Shown here piece after piece: positions 10,236 to 20,970 of a stretch of 64,000 nt of DNA. The position numbers and the translations under genes were made by a program. The stretch's first letter is position 1, and every line of letters begins with the position of its first letter. The notes under the pieces are model-generated. The model saw only the letters and a list, made by a program, of their open reading frames with translations, was not told the origin of the DNA and ran no database searches. The DNA is from Megalonaias nervosa (lineage: Eukaryota; Mollusca; Bivalvia; Unionida; Unionidae): the NCBI GenBank assembly GCA_016617855.1, contig JAECUM010003297.1, forward strand, positions 41,406 through 105,405. The letters run 5' to 3'.

Positions 10236-11597
10236 AGGACATTTTGTCTCTTGGCCTCAGGCGAAATGATACGTATTTATTTTCCCCATCGAAGAGCCTC
10301 CGATTTATGACTTGAGCTTTACCTGGCCTTCAACCTCCCGATATGAAATGCTGGCTTGCAGGGTCATCTCAGGTGAGTTGCCCCAGCCGTCTCTAGAATG
10401 ACCGCTACTTAGCCACAAACCGAATCGAGCGATATTCGGAGCGTATTTTCTCTAAGATCAAAGACAGAATTATTTGCTTTATATGAAGGAAATAATTGTA
10501 TGGTCAGTGATTTATACAGTATTATCGCCAATACACCAAACAATTGTGATTTATCATACACATTTTTATACATGGTTTATGGAACAGCAAGACACTGAAA
10601 AAGTAAAGAAAAAACAAAACACTGACAATATCTTCATTCTAATTGATGTAAACCCGTGATCAACCCTGTGCTTGAAAGATTTATTTGTTTGTATTTATGT
10701 TTAAAGAACTTTGAGTATTCTTTGTATTTCCGTTTATTATTGTTTTCTAAAATCAGTTGCACTAATAACATTAAGAAAGATATTAAGAGAGTAGCACAAA
10801 ATGTTTTTGTTTCGTTTGCTGATGGACATATCAGAGTAGTCAGATTGATTGATCAGTCGATCGATCTACCTAGCTAGCTACCAGAGAGAGAGAGAGGGAG
10901 TGAATGTTGACATCTCCTTGAGTTATACCTATAGTTTAAAATAATAATCCTACTCGGTTGTTATTTGTCTATTTTATAAAGTATACACTACTCTACCCTG
11001 CCTTTTCTTTTTCATAATTTTGTGGCGTCTGTTTGAAAAGACGAGGTATATATAAAATGTTTTCATTTAGGTTGTCATCTTTCCTCAGCCATTTTTACCC
11101 CTTGCCTAGTATGAAGGAATCTTTTGGCTTTACTGCCGCCCCCCCCCCCTCCTCCGCATTCCTCAAGGGAACAAGCTTTCTGGTTAAGTTGGACAGGTAA
11201 CAAGTTTCATTTGGGTTTAGATTCTTGTCCACTACATCATTTCAGAAAAGCACGCTAGTTTCTTTCAAACCAAATTACTCACATGACTACAAAAAAATCT
11301 ACACTTAGCTTGGCGTCAAGTTCTAGACGTACCTTCAGAGTCTAGCTGAAGATGACCGATACCAGGTTCCAATCTGGGACTACAGACGATTCTCATACTG
11401 CGACTCAGATCCTGGCGTCCAACTGGCTAATGTCAAAAATATACCAACCTGGTCTGGAATTCAAGCACCTGGGGACTTAAAACACTTGAGTAAAAAAATA
11501 TATACTTTTTAGTCGGATCGCATCAGTTAGAAACCACAATTCCACCGAAACTGTCGCTTCGGAAATGTCAAGGAATATGTTGTGAAAGGAAAGAAGC
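9721..11597. other. non-coding stretch with a TC microsatellite
   Basis: The only clear structure is a (TC)n tract at 10,199-10,230 and short GA and C runs (10,882-10,896; near 11,138). No conserved protein motif is seen; the 61- and 73-residue ORFs near 10.5-10.9 kb lack any recognisable feature. Confidence 0.5.
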
Positions 11598-11599
11598 TA

Positions 11600-12280
11600 T
11601 GAGGCGCCGTAGCGGACAGAAGATGGTCCATTGAGAAAGTTGCAGTTGAAATTTCGATGGTGTATGTCGAGAAATCCAATATCACGTGCTGGATAAAATT
11701 GAACGTCCTTAAAGGTCAATTTTCTAGATCGAGATTTTAGATTTTGTGTAATTCAACAGATACAGCCTAAAAGCTCAATGTACGAAATGGAACTTTCAGC
11801 ACAATCAATGTGATTAACATGTTAAATTGAAACTCTCGACATATGACATTAAAATTTCAACAACCGCCGTGTAATTCAGAAGATACAATCTAAAACCTCG
11901 ACATTGGACATCGAATTTTCAATCAGCGCTGTGTAATTCAACAGATGAAATCTAAATACTCAACATATGAAATAGAATTTTCAACATAAGCTCTTTGAAC
12001 CAATACGTAAATTAAGAATTCTCGACGAATGACATTGAAATTTCAACCACCGCCGTGTACTTCAAACGACACAATCTAAAACCTCGACATAGAAAATATA
12101 ACTTTCAACCACTACTGTTTTAATTCAACAGATACAATCTAAAATCTCGGCCTTGAAAATGAAACTTTAAGGATAAGCATTTTTGATGCAACACGTGAAA
12201 TTGGAATTCTGGACATCTGACATTAAAATTTCAACGGCAACGTTCTGATTGGGCCAGCTTTTGTCCGCTACGGCGCCTCA
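11600..12280. mobile_element. TA-flanked MITE with internal minisatellite
   Basis: The ends are near-perfect terminal inverted repeats beginning TGAGGCGCCGTAGCGGACA, extending with a few mismatches to about 36 bases. The element is flanked on both sides by the dinucleotide TA (11,598-11,599 and 12,281-12,282), the target duplication expected of Tc1/mariner-type transposition. The interior (about 11,740-12,230) is a diverged tandem repeat of about 60 bp with the recurring phrases AATTCAACAGATACAATCTA, CTCGACAT and TTTCAACC. There is no transposase, so it would depend on a partner element. Confidence 0.85.
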
Positions 12281-12282
12281 TA

Positions 12283-12910
12283 ATAAGCTGGAGTCAGTTT
12301 TATGAATTATTTCTTATTTTTCCTCTCTCGCTTCGAATAAATTCTCGATTTTATTTTTTTTTTTTCTGTTTATGAATTCAAGGTCAGAAGAGAACATTTT
12401 GAGTCCGTCTTTGCTGGCACATGAAAATTGTTTCTAAAATTTAAGGAATCTTAAATTTGAAAAGCCAATATCATAGACCGGATACTACGACAGTGATGCC
12501 ATTCTTTTAGGCTGTTTTAAATATAGCAATGTCATGGATGTGATTGGCTGGTAACCTCATATCTGTCACGGTATATGTGAGGTTAGAAATATACTGGAGT
12601 TCCTGTACTGTCTGCTAATACAGACGTGCCACTACCGGAAGTCTGGCGCAGTTGTCAATAAATAGAGTTTGTTAATCATCCGACTTAGTCTACATGTCTA
12701 AGGACATTTAATGACGATCCCTAACGATCTGTTTATAAGGTCAAGAAGGGAAAGTAATTAGTTTCAGGCGAAACAGAAATGTGTTATTTGTTTGTCCGTT
12801 TCGTTCCTTTATGTCTGTTTTAATCTCAATGTGGACATGACATGCCAAATGGTTTCCGATAGCTATCTAAACCGTGCATACCTGTGTAGAGTATATGTTT
12901 ATATATGTAC
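12283..12910. other. non-coding stretch, nothing recognised
   Basis: Ordinary AT-rich sequence with a T-run near 12,350. No gene or repeat is supported. Confidence 0.5.
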
Positions 12911-12911
12911 C

Positions 12912-13016
<105 letters not shown>

Positions 13017-13449
13017 AAAACACAGTGTCACGAAGAAACGGTAAATGAAAAAGTTGTCTGTTACCTATTTGATACAGCAGAAAGTATAATGTGGTCTCCG
13101 AGAGTACCATTAATGACCCCAGTCAACGCTTCTGTAATATTGGTACTCTGCCGGATATTAGATCATTGTTTTAATATACGAGGAATTTAAAAAGTTCTGA
13201 ATATTATTGCGCTCTACAACTAAATTTGTTCTACACTACGTCAGTAAATTCTCTCAAACTATTCCGCATGCACCTCTACTTGTTTTCTTAGTCTGATTAT
13301 GCACGTATAATACGCCATTTTTGTATCCACCTTTTTGTCTGTTGTTCATAACTGGAAAACTGCACTTATAACCAAATGACGTATTTCACATCGTCTACCC
13401 CTCTGCGAATGGTAGATAAAGAGATCAGCCATCCATGACTTGAAGCTAA

Positions 13450-13860
13450 ATCAGGTCTGTATAGAGTATGTGGCAAAGTTGACTCAGGCTGTTTTGAAGA
13501 TGTGGCAAAGCTAAATCTGGCCTATATAGAGCATGTGGCAAAGCTAACTCAGGCTGTATGGAAGATGTGGCAAAGCTAAATCAGGTCTATATAGAGTATG
13601 TGGCAAAGCTAACTCAGGCTGTTTTGAAGACGTGACATAGCTAAATCAGGTCTATACAGAGAATGTGGCAAAGCTAAATCAGGCTGTATAGAGTATGTGG
13701 CAAAGCTAAATCATGGCTGTATGGAGGATGTGACAAAGCTAAACCAGGGCTGTATGTAGACAATCTGATTAAAGTCAGATTTTCACTGTCCTGCGTGAAG
13801 GACAGTGGAGATCTGATTTTAACCAGATTGGTATGGAGGATGTGGCAAAGCTAAATCAGG
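13450..13860. repeat. minisatellite, unit about 35-60 bp
   Basis: Diverged tandem units contain GTGGCAAAGCTAAATCAGG followed by CTATATAGAGTAT or CTGTATGGAGGAT. The array is interrupted near its end by a 68-bp palindrome, and one further unit lies to the right of that palindrome (13,830-13,870), directly abutting the mariner remnant. Confidence 0.9.
13762..13829. repeat. 68-bp palindrome, mini-MITE
   Basis: Arms of 31 bases (13,762-13,792 and 13,799-13,829) match at 27 positions around a 6-base loop (GCGTGA). The core of each arm is a CACTGTCCT segment. It lies between two units of the surrounding minisatellite, which fits an insertion into the array. Confidence 0.85.
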
Positions 13861-14335
13861 ACTGTTGAGAGTATATGATAAATCTTGGATGTTGTGCTCC
13901 TTCAGGAAGTTTGTCAAGACGGCGGATTTGTGCGCTGGTGCATTGTCATGGAATAGACGAATAGCTCTGGTGCTGATGTGCAGACGGATAGGGAGGTAGT
14001 GTTCCAAAACTTTTGGCAACATTACAGAGTCATAAGAATGTCCATTGGCACTAGCAGAGTCTGGCACGGGTTCCTGGAGGACCGGGACTTTTGCATTAAA
14101 AAAAAATTGCATAAAACTCCCTTGACACTCTGAATACGTAGAACGATTTGTGGTCCCTCCTCGTTTTCTCCAATTCAAACTTTATTACTTTCTCTTGAGC
14201 CGGGTTCAGAAAGTAATTCCATGTTATATCATATGTGACAATCTCATTCAAACTTTTCTGGTCACTCTTTTCATATTTGTCAAGTAACTGTTTGGCTATT
14301 TCAACCCGAGTCTGTGTTTGATCAGTCATCAACAA
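13850..14335 (-). pseudogene. mariner transposase fragment
   Basis: Minus-strand frames contain mariner catalytic-domain motifs: IVTYDITWNYF (family consensus VTGDETW, so the residue after the first catalytic Asp is altered), YAIFFNAKVPVLQEPVP, LFHDNAPAHKSAVLTNFLKEHNIQ (second catalytic Asp) and NSPDLALP (third). The two frames switch at a 9-base A-run (14,098-14,106). The N-terminal DNA-binding domain and the C-terminus are missing or unrecognisable, and the C-terminal end abuts a minisatellite unit. Transposases of this family cut and paste DNA at TA sites; this copy is inactive. Confidence 0.85.
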
Positions 14336-14439
14336 ATGCGGGAGTCACCTTGCACAAATCTTTTTGAACTGCAAATGAGCCTTCATTATATTAAAAACAG
14401 CTGAATAAGTAATGCCCCTTAAAACCGAAATATCGTCCA

Positions 14440-16205
14440 GTGTATATCAAGCATCTTCATCAATTGGCAGATGCGGATTCGAGGCGACGGCTGATTAGGC
14501 ACCCCGCCTCCCCCCCCCCCCAAATCAGTGCGAAACAACATGATCGTTTCATAGGGTACGTTTTCTTTTCAGACCGCCACGCAGCCATCTTGAAAATCTT
14601 CTTTTGGCTATTCCTTCTGCTTGTTAAGTTGTACTGACATTGGGTTTTCATTAGAACTTTTCGTACGGTATGTATGTAGCAAACGGCGATGCACAGCGAA
14701 CAGTTAATGCCTGAAGTATTCGTAAATATCACAAGACTGTCGGGCGACTTACAGTTGTTCCGACAACTTACAAAGTTATAGTCTTTTTGAAAATGTACCT
14801 GTGACTGACATCCAGTATGTAAAAGGACACGTTTAAGTCAATTCTGTAAACGTAGAAGAGTGGAAAAACGATTTTATTAAAAAGACAATCTAATTCTTAT
14901 CAGTTGGAATTATTCAGCATAAAAATATAACGTTAAACGAGTTCTTATAATGACAATGGTATGCAACACTATAGTCTGGTGGAACATTTACTAATGACTG
15001 ACAACCAATATGTGAAAGAAAATGTGTAACTAACATTCATGCAGATTTTGACAGGTAGAAATGATAGCGCTTTAAAGCAAAATTACATCGTTTTCGATTT
15101 AGTCGTTAAACATAAAAAACAAATATTAAAATGCGTCCTATTAAAGATCGGCAATTGTTACAGCTTTTGCTTAACATCGATTATTTCGGGCCTTCATCTT
15201 CTCGATAATTTGATTTTATAGTATGTTGCTTGTTCGCAGTAAATGGACGTTCACAGCAGTTGGCCCTTAAAAAGATAATGCTAACCACCAACAAGGCGAA
15301 CTTGGCTGCCATCTTGAAAATCTGGAACTGATGTGCCGTTGAACCTGAATGATGATGGCACATACCTGAACAAGATGGCCAGCACTGTTTTGAGTGAGTT
15401 TGATAAAAAGACTTAATATATTTGGGGTTGAAGCAAAAGTCACTTCCTTAGATTATTTTGGTACATCACTGAGCGGTTAAACACAGTGACATAAATATAC
15501 AAATACGTGACTCCCGTTTTTATGTTTAATGGCGTATTAGCCTATCAACACAACTTTGACTGGATTGTTATCAAATCTTTATTTGTGAATAGAACCTAAG
15601 AATACCTCGAATGAGTGCCATTTTAATGTCCATATCACGGGGTTTTGAATTATAACGGCTATTTTAAACAGTACTTTAAACAAAAAGTATGTATGGCATC
15701 CGATTCAACTAAAAAACGTTGGCAAATTTTTGTATACCGCACTTATCTTATAAACACAATTAACATCCAAAGAATTTCTCTGTTCTTTTTCTAAATATCA
15801 AAAATAGTATGCTACAATTTCTAAAATATATCTAAGATGGTTTCAGTTTTCAGCCGTTAAATGAATAAAATGAAGGCAGAAACGCGGATTCTTACAAATT
15901 CACTTTTCGCGATTTCCTACGCCTGAGTAGAACGCCAGTCCAGGGTCCGCGCTGTTTTGTAACACCGTTTTCAGAACTGTTTCCATCTATAGTACTTTTA
16001 GTAACAAAGTAAGTATTACGACCCTATGCGCTTAAAATAAGTAATAGAAAAGAGTTATAAGCAACAAGCTTTGTAAAATATAATTAAAAAATTTTCACTA
16101 GAATACAGAGTGAAAATGTAAAAATAACCTATGGTATTGCGAATTAAATCCCCAAAATTCCTAGAATTACTGAAACAATTCCTAATAATTAAATTTCTGA
16201 ATAAA
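14440..16205. other. non-coding stretch, nothing certain
   Basis: No coding region is supported. The phrase GCCATCTTGAAAATCT occurs twice (near 14,583 and 15,309), which may mark remnants of one repeat family. A C-run lies at about 14,511-14,521. Confidence 0.4.
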
Positions 16206-16209
16206 CTTT

Positions 16210-16735
16210 AGTGTAAATCCAAATTAAATCAACACTGAAAGTATTGATGTGCCTCTGATGGCCCGTGTCGTGGTGATGTGCCAGCATTCTTTTATTGAAT
16301 TACAATAATGTGCAATAATACAATCCAAGAATATATCCTTATTTGAATTTTCACTATAAATTCGTGTCTCTATTTCCAAGAATGTTATCTTTGATGAGAA
16401 CTTTGTATTTCCAGTAAATAAATAATCTGAATAAATAAATTCTAGCCCAAATGGAAAACTGGACACAACAATGATCCTGGCTCAAGATCTTATAGCACGA
16501 ATGAATAATTTATAGAATAAAAACACAAAAAACCAAGATTTTATAGTCCCCTACTTGACCTCAGGTCACAATTAGTACTTTCTAAAAAAAAACTAATAAT
16601 TAATGGAAAATAACCCTCTAGAAGGTTCCTAATGTTTAAAAACTTAAATCTTGGTTATTATTAGAAACAAATTATTTTTTTAAAAAAACCTGAATACAAA
16701 GCCGATTAAATATACATAACACTTCCCGACATAAA
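16210..16735 (-). mobile_element. probable LTR of a Ty3/gypsy element
   Basis: Read on the minus strand, the block begins TGTCGGGAAGTGTTATG near 16,732, a typical LTR start. It continues through a TATA-like GACTATAAAATCTTGG (near 16,540) and an AATAAA signal near 16,290. It lies just downstream, on the same strand, of a gypsy RNase H fragment. A related sequence occurs at 60,925-61,265. The far end was not fixed by a target duplication. Confidence 0.5.
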
Positions 16736-16855
16736 GGAAAAGAAATATTTATGCAATAAAGCTTTCTATTTACTATTACATGTGATAAAAAAATTACATA
16801 AGGTGAAATCTTCTGAATGACACAAAGTATACATGAAACAATACAATATCTTTTA

Positions 16856-17000
16856 TAAACGTGAAAGTGCATCTGCTATTAAATTGTCTTTTCCCTTGAC
16901 GTGCCTGATGTCAATATTGTATTCCTGCAACATCAAACTCCAACTGTAAACTGCCACACTGTAGACATCGTAGCGATATGACTGAAAAGTTTTTAAAGGT
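16856..17000 (-). pseudogene. Ty3/gypsy polyprotein fragment, end of RNase H
   Basis: The minus strand encodes LQEYNIDIRHVKGKDNLIAD followed by ALSRL, the highly characteristic end of the gypsy reverse transcriptase/RNase H region. Only about 45 residues are preserved. Integrase, which should follow, is absent: about 120 bases separate the fragment from the probable LTR, so an internal deletion has occurred. A CA microsatellite (17,014 onward) truncates the upstream side. Confidence 0.85.
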
Positions 17001-17013
17001 ACGTTAAAAATCC

Positions 17014-17061
<48 letters not shown>

Positions 17062-17082
17062 CACGCACGCACACACACACAC
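17014..17082. repeat. (AC)n microsatellite, interrupted
   Basis: AC repeats with a GCACGCACGC interruption between about 17,055 and 17,070. Confidence 0.97.
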
Positions 17083-17109
17083 ACTTATTTATAATATGCA
17101 GAACATACA

Positions 17110-17636
17110 TTATTCAGATACGTTTCTAAAGACTGATCAAATACTCTAGGATTCAGAGAGCTAACAGGTTTATAGCATTGTCTTCATTAGTAACTTTTCA
17201 TTTTGCGATACGTTGAATGCACACTATGATCTAACTAGTATATAGTGATTGATTATGTCCAGAAAAATGATAAGTAAATGTATATTATTCTTTAGTTATA
17301 AATACACCTTTACATGACGATTTTCTGCTGAAAATATTTATATGATTCTCGCATTCTCTTCGACAGCCTTGTTGTTGTTGTTTTTATTTTTTTTTAAATA
17401 GTTTTTAAAGAATCCTTTGCTAATCCCCTTTTAACTGTCTGTTTTTTTTTCTAATTTCAGTCTATGCTGTTCCTGATCTTAAATACGCGGTCTTGTATAC
17501 GTTTTCTTTACTCAACAGAAAAAACGATGTTTTTCACTGATAGCATTTCACATCATCTGTACAAAAGGATGGTATGGATAACAGAAATAGTTTATCTAAA
17601 TCAATAGCAACTGAAGCATGTGATATTAAAATAAAC
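17110..17636. other. non-coding stretch, nothing recognised
   Basis: AT-rich sequence with T-runs; no gene or repeat is supported. Confidence 0.5.
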
Positions 17637-17780
17637 ATTATGTACCACGCCCATACAAATATACTAAAAATGAACATTATGTACCACATCCATACCGAAA
17701 TACTACCACATCTATACCAATATACTAAAAATGAACATTATGTACCACATCCATACCAAAATACTACCACATCCATACCA
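17637..17780. repeat. short tandem repeat array, CCACATCCATACC unit
   Basis: Units of about 35-50 bases repeat ATGTACCACATCCATACC and AATATACTAAAAATGAACAT. A 69-residue ORF across it is a repeat artefact. Confidence 0.85.
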
Positions 17781-17782
17781 TA

Positions 17783-18268
17783 GCATAGCTAATTAAAGAT
17801 GTTTGTAAACAGCAATACTTGAATGGCATAGCTAGTTAAAGATGTTTCTAAAAAGTAATATTTGATTGGCATAGCTAGTTAAAGATGTTTCTAAAAAGCA
17901 ATACTTGAATGCCATAGCTAGTTAAAGATGTTTGTAAAAAGCAATACTTGAATGGCATAGGTAGTTAAAGATGTTTGTAAAAAAGCAATACTTGATTGGC
18001 ATAACTAGTTAAAGTTGTTTGCAAAAAGCAATACTTGATTGGCATAGCTAGTTAAAGATGTTTGTAAAAAGCAATACTTGAATGCCATGGCTAATTAAAG
18101 ATGTTTGTAAAAAGCAATACTTGAATGGCATAGCTAGTTAAAGATGTTTGTAAAAAGCAATACTTGATTGGCATAGCTAGTTAATGATGTTTTTAAAAGC
18201 AATACATGATTGGCACAGCTAGTTAAAGATGTTTGTAAAAAGCAATACTTGATTGGCATAGCTAGTTA
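17783..18268. repeat. 43-bp minisatellite, about 11 copies
   Basis: The unit contains GCATAGCTAGTTAAAGATG followed by TTTGTAAAAAGCAATACTTG. Copies differ by only a few bases each. Confidence 0.97.
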
Positions 18269-18472
18269 CAGAATAGAATAGCTCTTTCTTTGGAACGTCC
18301 TAGTCGTTGCGGGTTGGTGGCGAAGTCAAACTGAAGTGCCGACTGGCTGTTTCGAGTAATCTTGAGCAAAATACTTTGCCTCAATTCAGCTTGTTAGAAC
18401 TGTTGTTTGTACCAAAAATAGCCAATAACAAGTAATGTTATTTATTGAAAATGAAAAGTCAAGACAAACAAA

Positions 18473-18487
18473 ATTTATTTATTTATT

Positions 18488-18550
<63 letters not shown>

Positions 18551-18551
18551 G
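18473..18551. repeat. (TTTA)n(TTA)n microsatellite
   Basis: A tetranucleotide tract passes into a TTA trinucleotide tract. Confidence 0.97.
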
Positions 18552-18939
18552 CAGGTATGAAATCATGTCGCTGCTAGCTGACCCTTAACAAATTAGAAAT
18601 AAAAAAGTGTCCGAAATGAAACTTTAGCAAAAATGTCGAAACATAATAAAAAACAAAACTTCAAAAATGAATTATTTTAAGTCAATACAATAGCAGTTTG
18701 TCAGCAAAGCACTGACATGAACTTATTCTTAATTTGTTTTTGTTTATCGGTACTACGTCATTGTTTTAACAAACTTGGTAGCTTCTGGGACATCGTATTT
18801 GTTTGTTTTGCTTTGTATACAGTTCTAAAAATATTTATAAAAAAGGTTTGAGAAAGATTATGGTCCTTGTGACCTTTTCTTAAGGTCAAGCGGCGTAAAG
18901 ATATGGCCTCGGATTGTAGCTGACAGTCTTTGCCTTCTG

Positions 18940-19161
18940 TGAACGAACGTGTAACCTTGTATAACAGCCAATCACGCGCAGCTTCAGAGGTAGTTCACCC
19001 GGACTTTATCGCCCTACATTCAGGGTTCAGAAAGTCAACCACAAAGACTCAAACAATTAACTAGCATAAAAAAGCTTTTTCCCCCTTCCCGTAAGCGTGC
19101 AAGAAAGTGCACGATAGAAACATATCAAAGACCAAAGAGAAAGGTTTCCCTCTATTTTCAG
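18940..19161 (+). promoter_or_regulatory. possible promoter and noncoding first exon
   Basis: A CCAAT box (CAGCCAATCACGCGCAG, near 18,965), a TATA-like CATAAAAAAG (near 19,066) and a very good 5' splice site (TTTTCAG|GTAAGAA, intron starting at 19,162) occur in order within 220 bases. This is the layout of a promoter with a short untranslated exon. No transcript evidence exists here; if real, it could belong to the receptor gene 18 kb downstream or to another gene. Inference only. Confidence 0.25.
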
Positions 19162-19644
19162 GTAAGAAATTGTTAAGTGTTTGTCAATGTAGTAACACAT
19201 GCTTTGTCTGAAAATTCAAGAATTGCGTACGACACGTAACATTATATATTATATGATTGATCAATATTTATTTTTACTGAATGTCGCATCGGTTCTCCAT
19301 AGTTGAGACTAATATTAAATGTCTTTGTTTAAAAATAAATACACGATTAATAAGTAGGCTACACACGTCCGTTTACCTTTTCTTTTTCCTTGTTGTCTCC
19401 AATTATTCTTATCCTCTAAATGAAAAATATAAATAGTTTTTTTTCACCTGTCGGAGAAATATGTTTATCTGAGATTATTAATCAAAAAAAAAAATATTGT
19501 TTGTGTTTCTTTATCCAGATTCGGTAGCGATTATTTATTTCTATTCATATATGTTCAACTTAATTGCAATTATTGTCGGTAACTTTTTTATGCAAAATGA
19601 AGACGAAAAAGAAGTCATTTTTATTATCATTTAAATTTTTCTAT

Positions 19645-19732
19645 ATCAGAAACACACTTTTACTAGATATCAGAAAGACATTTTTACTAGATATCAGAAA
19701 CAGACTTTTACTAGATATCAGAAACAGATTTT
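19645..19732. repeat. 24-bp tandem repeat, about 3.5 copies
   Basis: Units read TATCAGAAACAGACTTTTAC plus TAGA with few changes. Confidence 0.9.
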
Positions 19733-20476
19733 GCTTCATATAACCTGCGATTGACAGTGATTTCCATTTCTTTGCCGTGGCAATTAATCGAGTGCATTTT
19801 GTAAACTATGATCAACTTAATGCAGGAAAAACATTAAATATTTTATAAATGTATATGCTTCAATATTTTGTACCCCTATACCCATTCACAACATTTACAA
19901 AATTGCAAGTAAAAATACTTCAAATAATAACACTAGCATTTTGACAGTAAACTTATAATTATATCAATATTAATGGAAATATCTGAATTCGTTTGACACT
20001 TCTCTTCTTGTGAAGGCTCAATAACACTTCATGTACCTAATGTTTGTTCTACGAAGAACACACACTTAAACCTCTCTCCAATCTCAACTTCTTCAAATTT
20101 TTCCTCCAGAATTTTTGATTACTCATTTTCGAGTAAAGGCGTTTTCAGGCTCTTCCATTAAAAATATGACGAGATACGTATAACAGTGCATTTTGCTCCT
20201 TTTTATGTTTATTTTAAATTGTTTGTTTGTTTGCTTTAGTGGCTGTGGTAAGATGTTGGTACGTATTGAAGTTTATTTTCGTGTTTAAAATAACTGTATC
20301 TGGCCCATGTGATAAGTAGTCTTCAGTTCGAAAGTTTCTTTACATACACTTTTCTTGGTTACTGTCCAGAAATATTTTATTTTTGGCTGCACTTGGACAG
20401 AAAAATAACTTTATTGAAATTTGTATACTTCTTCAAAATTGGTAGTATAAATCATGTCACATATCATCGCAATTTT

Positions 20477-20477
<1 letters not shown>

Positions 20478-20519
<42 letters not shown>

Positions 20520-20614
20520 GACCTTTTATTGCGAATTCTTCTGAACAAATAATAATAATAATAATAATAATAATAATTTTAAAAAATTGTTTATTATTAT
20601 TATTATTGTTATTA

Positions 20615-20649
<35 letters not shown>

Positions 20650-20650
20650 T
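20478..20650. repeat. clustered (AAT)n and (TTA)n microsatellites
   Basis: Two AAT tracts (about 20,478-20,519 and 20,549-20,577) are followed by a TTA tract (about 20,594-20,650), so the region can fold as a long hairpin. Low-complexity ORFs on both strands are artefacts. Confidence 0.95.
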
Positions 20651-20702
20651 GTCCCGTTGAATTAGCAATAAAGTTTATATGATTCTTTACAAATCTGATT
20701 CG

Positions 20703-20956
20703 GGGCCCCGAGTGGCCGAGTGGTCTAAAGCGCTCTCCGTTACGGATCACTGCCATCTCACCTCTGTCTGCGTGGGTTCGAGTCTAGGATTCGGCGAATG
20801 TTGATATGTGAGAAAGCTTTCCAGTAGCTTCTCGTGGGTCGGTGGTTCTTTCCGGAGATTTCCCGGTTTCTTCCTCCACCATTAATACTGGCCGCCATGT
20901 ATAACCTATCGTGTGCTGAAAAATGGCGTTAAGCCCCACAACAACAACAACAACAA
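20703..20956 (+). mobile_element. tRNA-derived SINE, family 1
   Basis: The head has a pol III A-box region (GAGTGGCCGAGTGGTCTAAAG) as in Leu/Ser tRNAs and a B box (GGGTTCGAGTC). A body with CCAGTAGCTTCTCGTGGGTC follows, and the tail is (CAA)n. The flanks carry a 14-bp target duplication with one mismatch (ACAAATCTGATTCG, 20,689-20,702, and 20,957-20,970). Other copies are at 33,021-33,245 (minus), 47,264-47,510 and 52,371-52,586. Confidence 0.93.
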
Positions 20957-20970
20957 CAAATTTGATTCGA

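Noticed and set aside
17783..18268. Regular 43-bp repeats that resemble a CRISPR array
   Set aside because: There are no unique spacers; whole units are tandem copies, and the genome is animal.
20703..20790. tRNA-Leu or tRNA-Ser gene
   Set aside because: A and B boxes are present but the block continues into a SINE body with target duplications.
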